From contig CM026397.1 of the NCBI GenBank assembly GCA_014843695.1, positions 38,203,952 through 38,267,951 on the forward strand: DNA of 64,000 nucleotides. Reading direction: 5' to 3'. Shown here piece after piece: positions 62,001 to 64,000 of this stretch. This DNA comes from Archivesica marissinica (lineage: Eukaryota > Mollusca > Bivalvia > Venerida > Vesicomyidae). A program made the translations under genes and the position numbers. How positions within the stretch are numbered: the first letter of the stretch is position 1; each line of letters opens with the position of its first letter. The notes under the pieces were generated by a model. The model was given only the letters and a program-made list of their open reading frames with translations. It did not search any database and had not been told where the DNA came from.

Positions 62001-64000
62001 TGTATTACTCATTCCATGCGACTCCATGTATGATTGTATTACTCGTTCCGTGCGACTCCATGTATGATTGTATTACTCATTCCATGCGACTCCATGTATG
62101 ATTGTATTACTCGTTCCATGCGACTCCATGTATGATTGTATTACTCGTTCCGTGCGACTCCATGTATGATTGTATTACTCGTTCCGTGCGACTCCATGTA
62201 TGATTGTATTACTCGTTCTGTGCCACTCCATGTATGATTGTATTACTCGTTCTGTGCCACTCCATGTATGATTGTATTACTCGTCCCGTGTTACTCCATG
62301 TACGACTATATGACTCATCCCGTGCGACTCCGTGTATGATTGTATTACTCATTCCATGCGACTCCATGTACGACTATATGACTCATCCCGTGCGACTCCG
62401 TGTATGATTGTATTACTCATTCCATGCGACTCCATGTACGACTATATGACTCATCCCGTGCGACTCCATGTATGATTGTATTACTCGTTCCGTGCGACTC
62501 CATGTACGACTATATGACTCATCCCGTGCGACTCCATGTATGATTGTATTACTCGTTCTGTGCGACTCCATGTATGATTGTATTACTCGTTCCATGCGAC
62601 TCCATGTATGATTGTATTACTCATTCCATGCGACTCCATGTATGATTGTATTACTCATCCCGTGCGACTCCATGTATGATTGTATTACTCGTTCCGTGCG
62701 ACTCCATGTATGATTGTATTACTCGTTCCGTGCGACTCCATATATGATTGTATTACTCGTTCCATGCGACTCCATGTATGATTGTATTACTCGTTCCATG
62801 CGACTCCATGTATAATTGTATTACTCGTTCTGTGCCACTCCATGTATGATTGTATTACTCGTTCCATGCGACTCCATGTATGATTGTATTACTCTTTCCG
62901 TGCGACTCCATGTATGATTGTATTACTCATCCCGTGCGACTCCATGTATGATTGTATTACTCGTTCCATGCGACTCCATGTATGATTGTATTACTCGTTC
63001 CATGCGACTCCATGTATGATTGTATTACTCGTTCCATGCGACTCCATGTATGATTGTATTACTCGTTCCGTGCGACTCCATATATGATTGTATTACTCGT
63101 TCCGTGCGACTCCATGTATGATTGTATTACTCGTTCTGTGCCACTCCATGTATGATTGTATTACTCGTTCTGTGCCACTCCATGTATGATTGTATTACTC
63201 GTCCCGTGTTACTCCATGTATGATTGTATTACTCGTTCCATGCGACTCCATGTATGATTGTATTACTCATCCCGTGTTACTCCATGTACGACTATATGAC
63301 TCATCCCGTGCGACTCCATGTATGATTGTATTACTCATTCCATGCGACTCCATGTACGACTATATGACTCATCCCGTGCGACTCCGTGTATGATTGTATT
63401 ACTCATTCCATGCGACTCCATGTACGACTATATGACTCATCCCGTGCGACTCCATGTATGATTGTATTACTCGTTCCGTGCGACTCCATGTACGACTATA
63501 TGACTCATCCCGTGCGACTCCATGTATGATTGTATTACTCGTTCTGTGCGACTCCATGTATGATTGTATTACTCGTTCCGTGCGACTCCATGTATGATTG
63601 TATTACTCGTTCCATGCGACTCCATGTATGATTGTATTACTCATCCCGTGCGACTCCATGTATGATTGTATTACTCATCCCGTGCGACTCCATGTATGAT
63701 TGTATTATTCGTTCCGTGCGACTCCATGTATGATTGTATTACTCGTTCCATGCGACTCCATGTATGATTGTATTACTCGTTCCATGCGACTCCATGTATG
63801 ATTGTATTACTCGTTCCATGCGACTCCATGTATGATTGTATTACTCGTTCCATGCGACTCCATGTACGATTGTATTACTCGTTCCGTGCGACTCCATGTA
63901 TGATTGTATTACTCGTTCCGTGCGACTCCATGTACGATTGTATTACTCGTTCCATGCGACTCCATGTATGATTGTATTACTCGTTCCATGCGACTCCATG
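56085..64000. repeat. 34-bp minisatellite (about 230 copies), runs off the window
   Basis: The unit is CCATGTATGATTGTATTACT plus CGTTCCGTGCGACT, with 38-bp variants containing GCCACTGACTCC. There are four CpG positions, each found as TpG or CpA in many copies. Blocks are duplicated at larger scale (57604-57807 again at 58016; 58360-58767 again at 60176; 59560-60125 again from 61388). All ORFs of 60-135 codons here are repeat translation. Confidence 0.97.

Noticed and set aside
56096..63971. Many 60-135-codon ORFs
   Set aside because: All are translations of the 34-bp unit in shifting frames.

Overview
Eukaryotic (animal) genomic DNA: canonical GT-AG introns, tRNA-headed SINEs, non-LTR retrotransposon pieces, TA-flanked MITEs and AATAAA poly(A) signals. 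The TE types, a SINE with the 'CTCCGGGTACTCCGG' central block, and a TKL-class kinase of DSTYK/dusty type suggest a marine invertebrate, most likely a lophotrochozoan such as a mollusc. The species cannot be named from this window. By my rough sum, about two thirds of the non-N sequence is minisatellite in about 16 arrays with units of 19-57 bp. Nearly all long ORFs are translations of these arrays. Three gaps of exactly 1000 N lie at 13255-14254, 35324-36323 and 54539-55538.

Layout. 1-13254: 44-bp array, then a gap. 14255-15765: SINE copies and a 1.16-kb nested inverted-repeat element inserted into a SINE. 17050-17300: LINE 3' remnant. 17636-26719: three exons encoding a signal peptide and one V-type Ig domain; the 7.7-kb first intron carries a MITE, SINEs and three related arrays (19.25-24.31 kb). 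26716-30655: 23-bp array that repeats the end of Ig exon 3 together with its 5' splice site. 30.9-31.5 kb: broken reverse transcriptase, minus strand. 31863-35323: second 44-bp array, then a gap. 36324-37076: 3' end of another LINE. 37585-49722: six exons of a kinase with a helical region and hydrophobic hairpin N-terminal to the catalytic domain; its introns hold MITEs, SINEs and arrays of 19, 30, 32, 57 and 52 bp. 49730-50372: 27-bp array carrying AATAAA in nearly every copy. 50765-54538: 45-bp array, then a gap. 55539-56035: 52-bp array. 56085-64000: 34-bp array running off the window.

Genes. Splice phases agree across every reconstructed intron: 1 and 0 in the Ig gene; 0, 1, 2, 2 and 0 in the kinase. 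The kinase is continuous except for one extra A at 38497-38500, which shifts the frame. Its 5' exons and the 3' exons of the Ig gene are both missing, and a gap lies between them on the same strand. They could be neighbours or two ends of one receptor-like gene. The most notable pattern is that arrays appear to grow from functional or mobile sequence: a splice donor, a poly(A) signal, a SINE B box and a MITE interior. Most arrays vary mainly at CpG versus TpG/CpA positions, as expected from methylated-cytosine decay.
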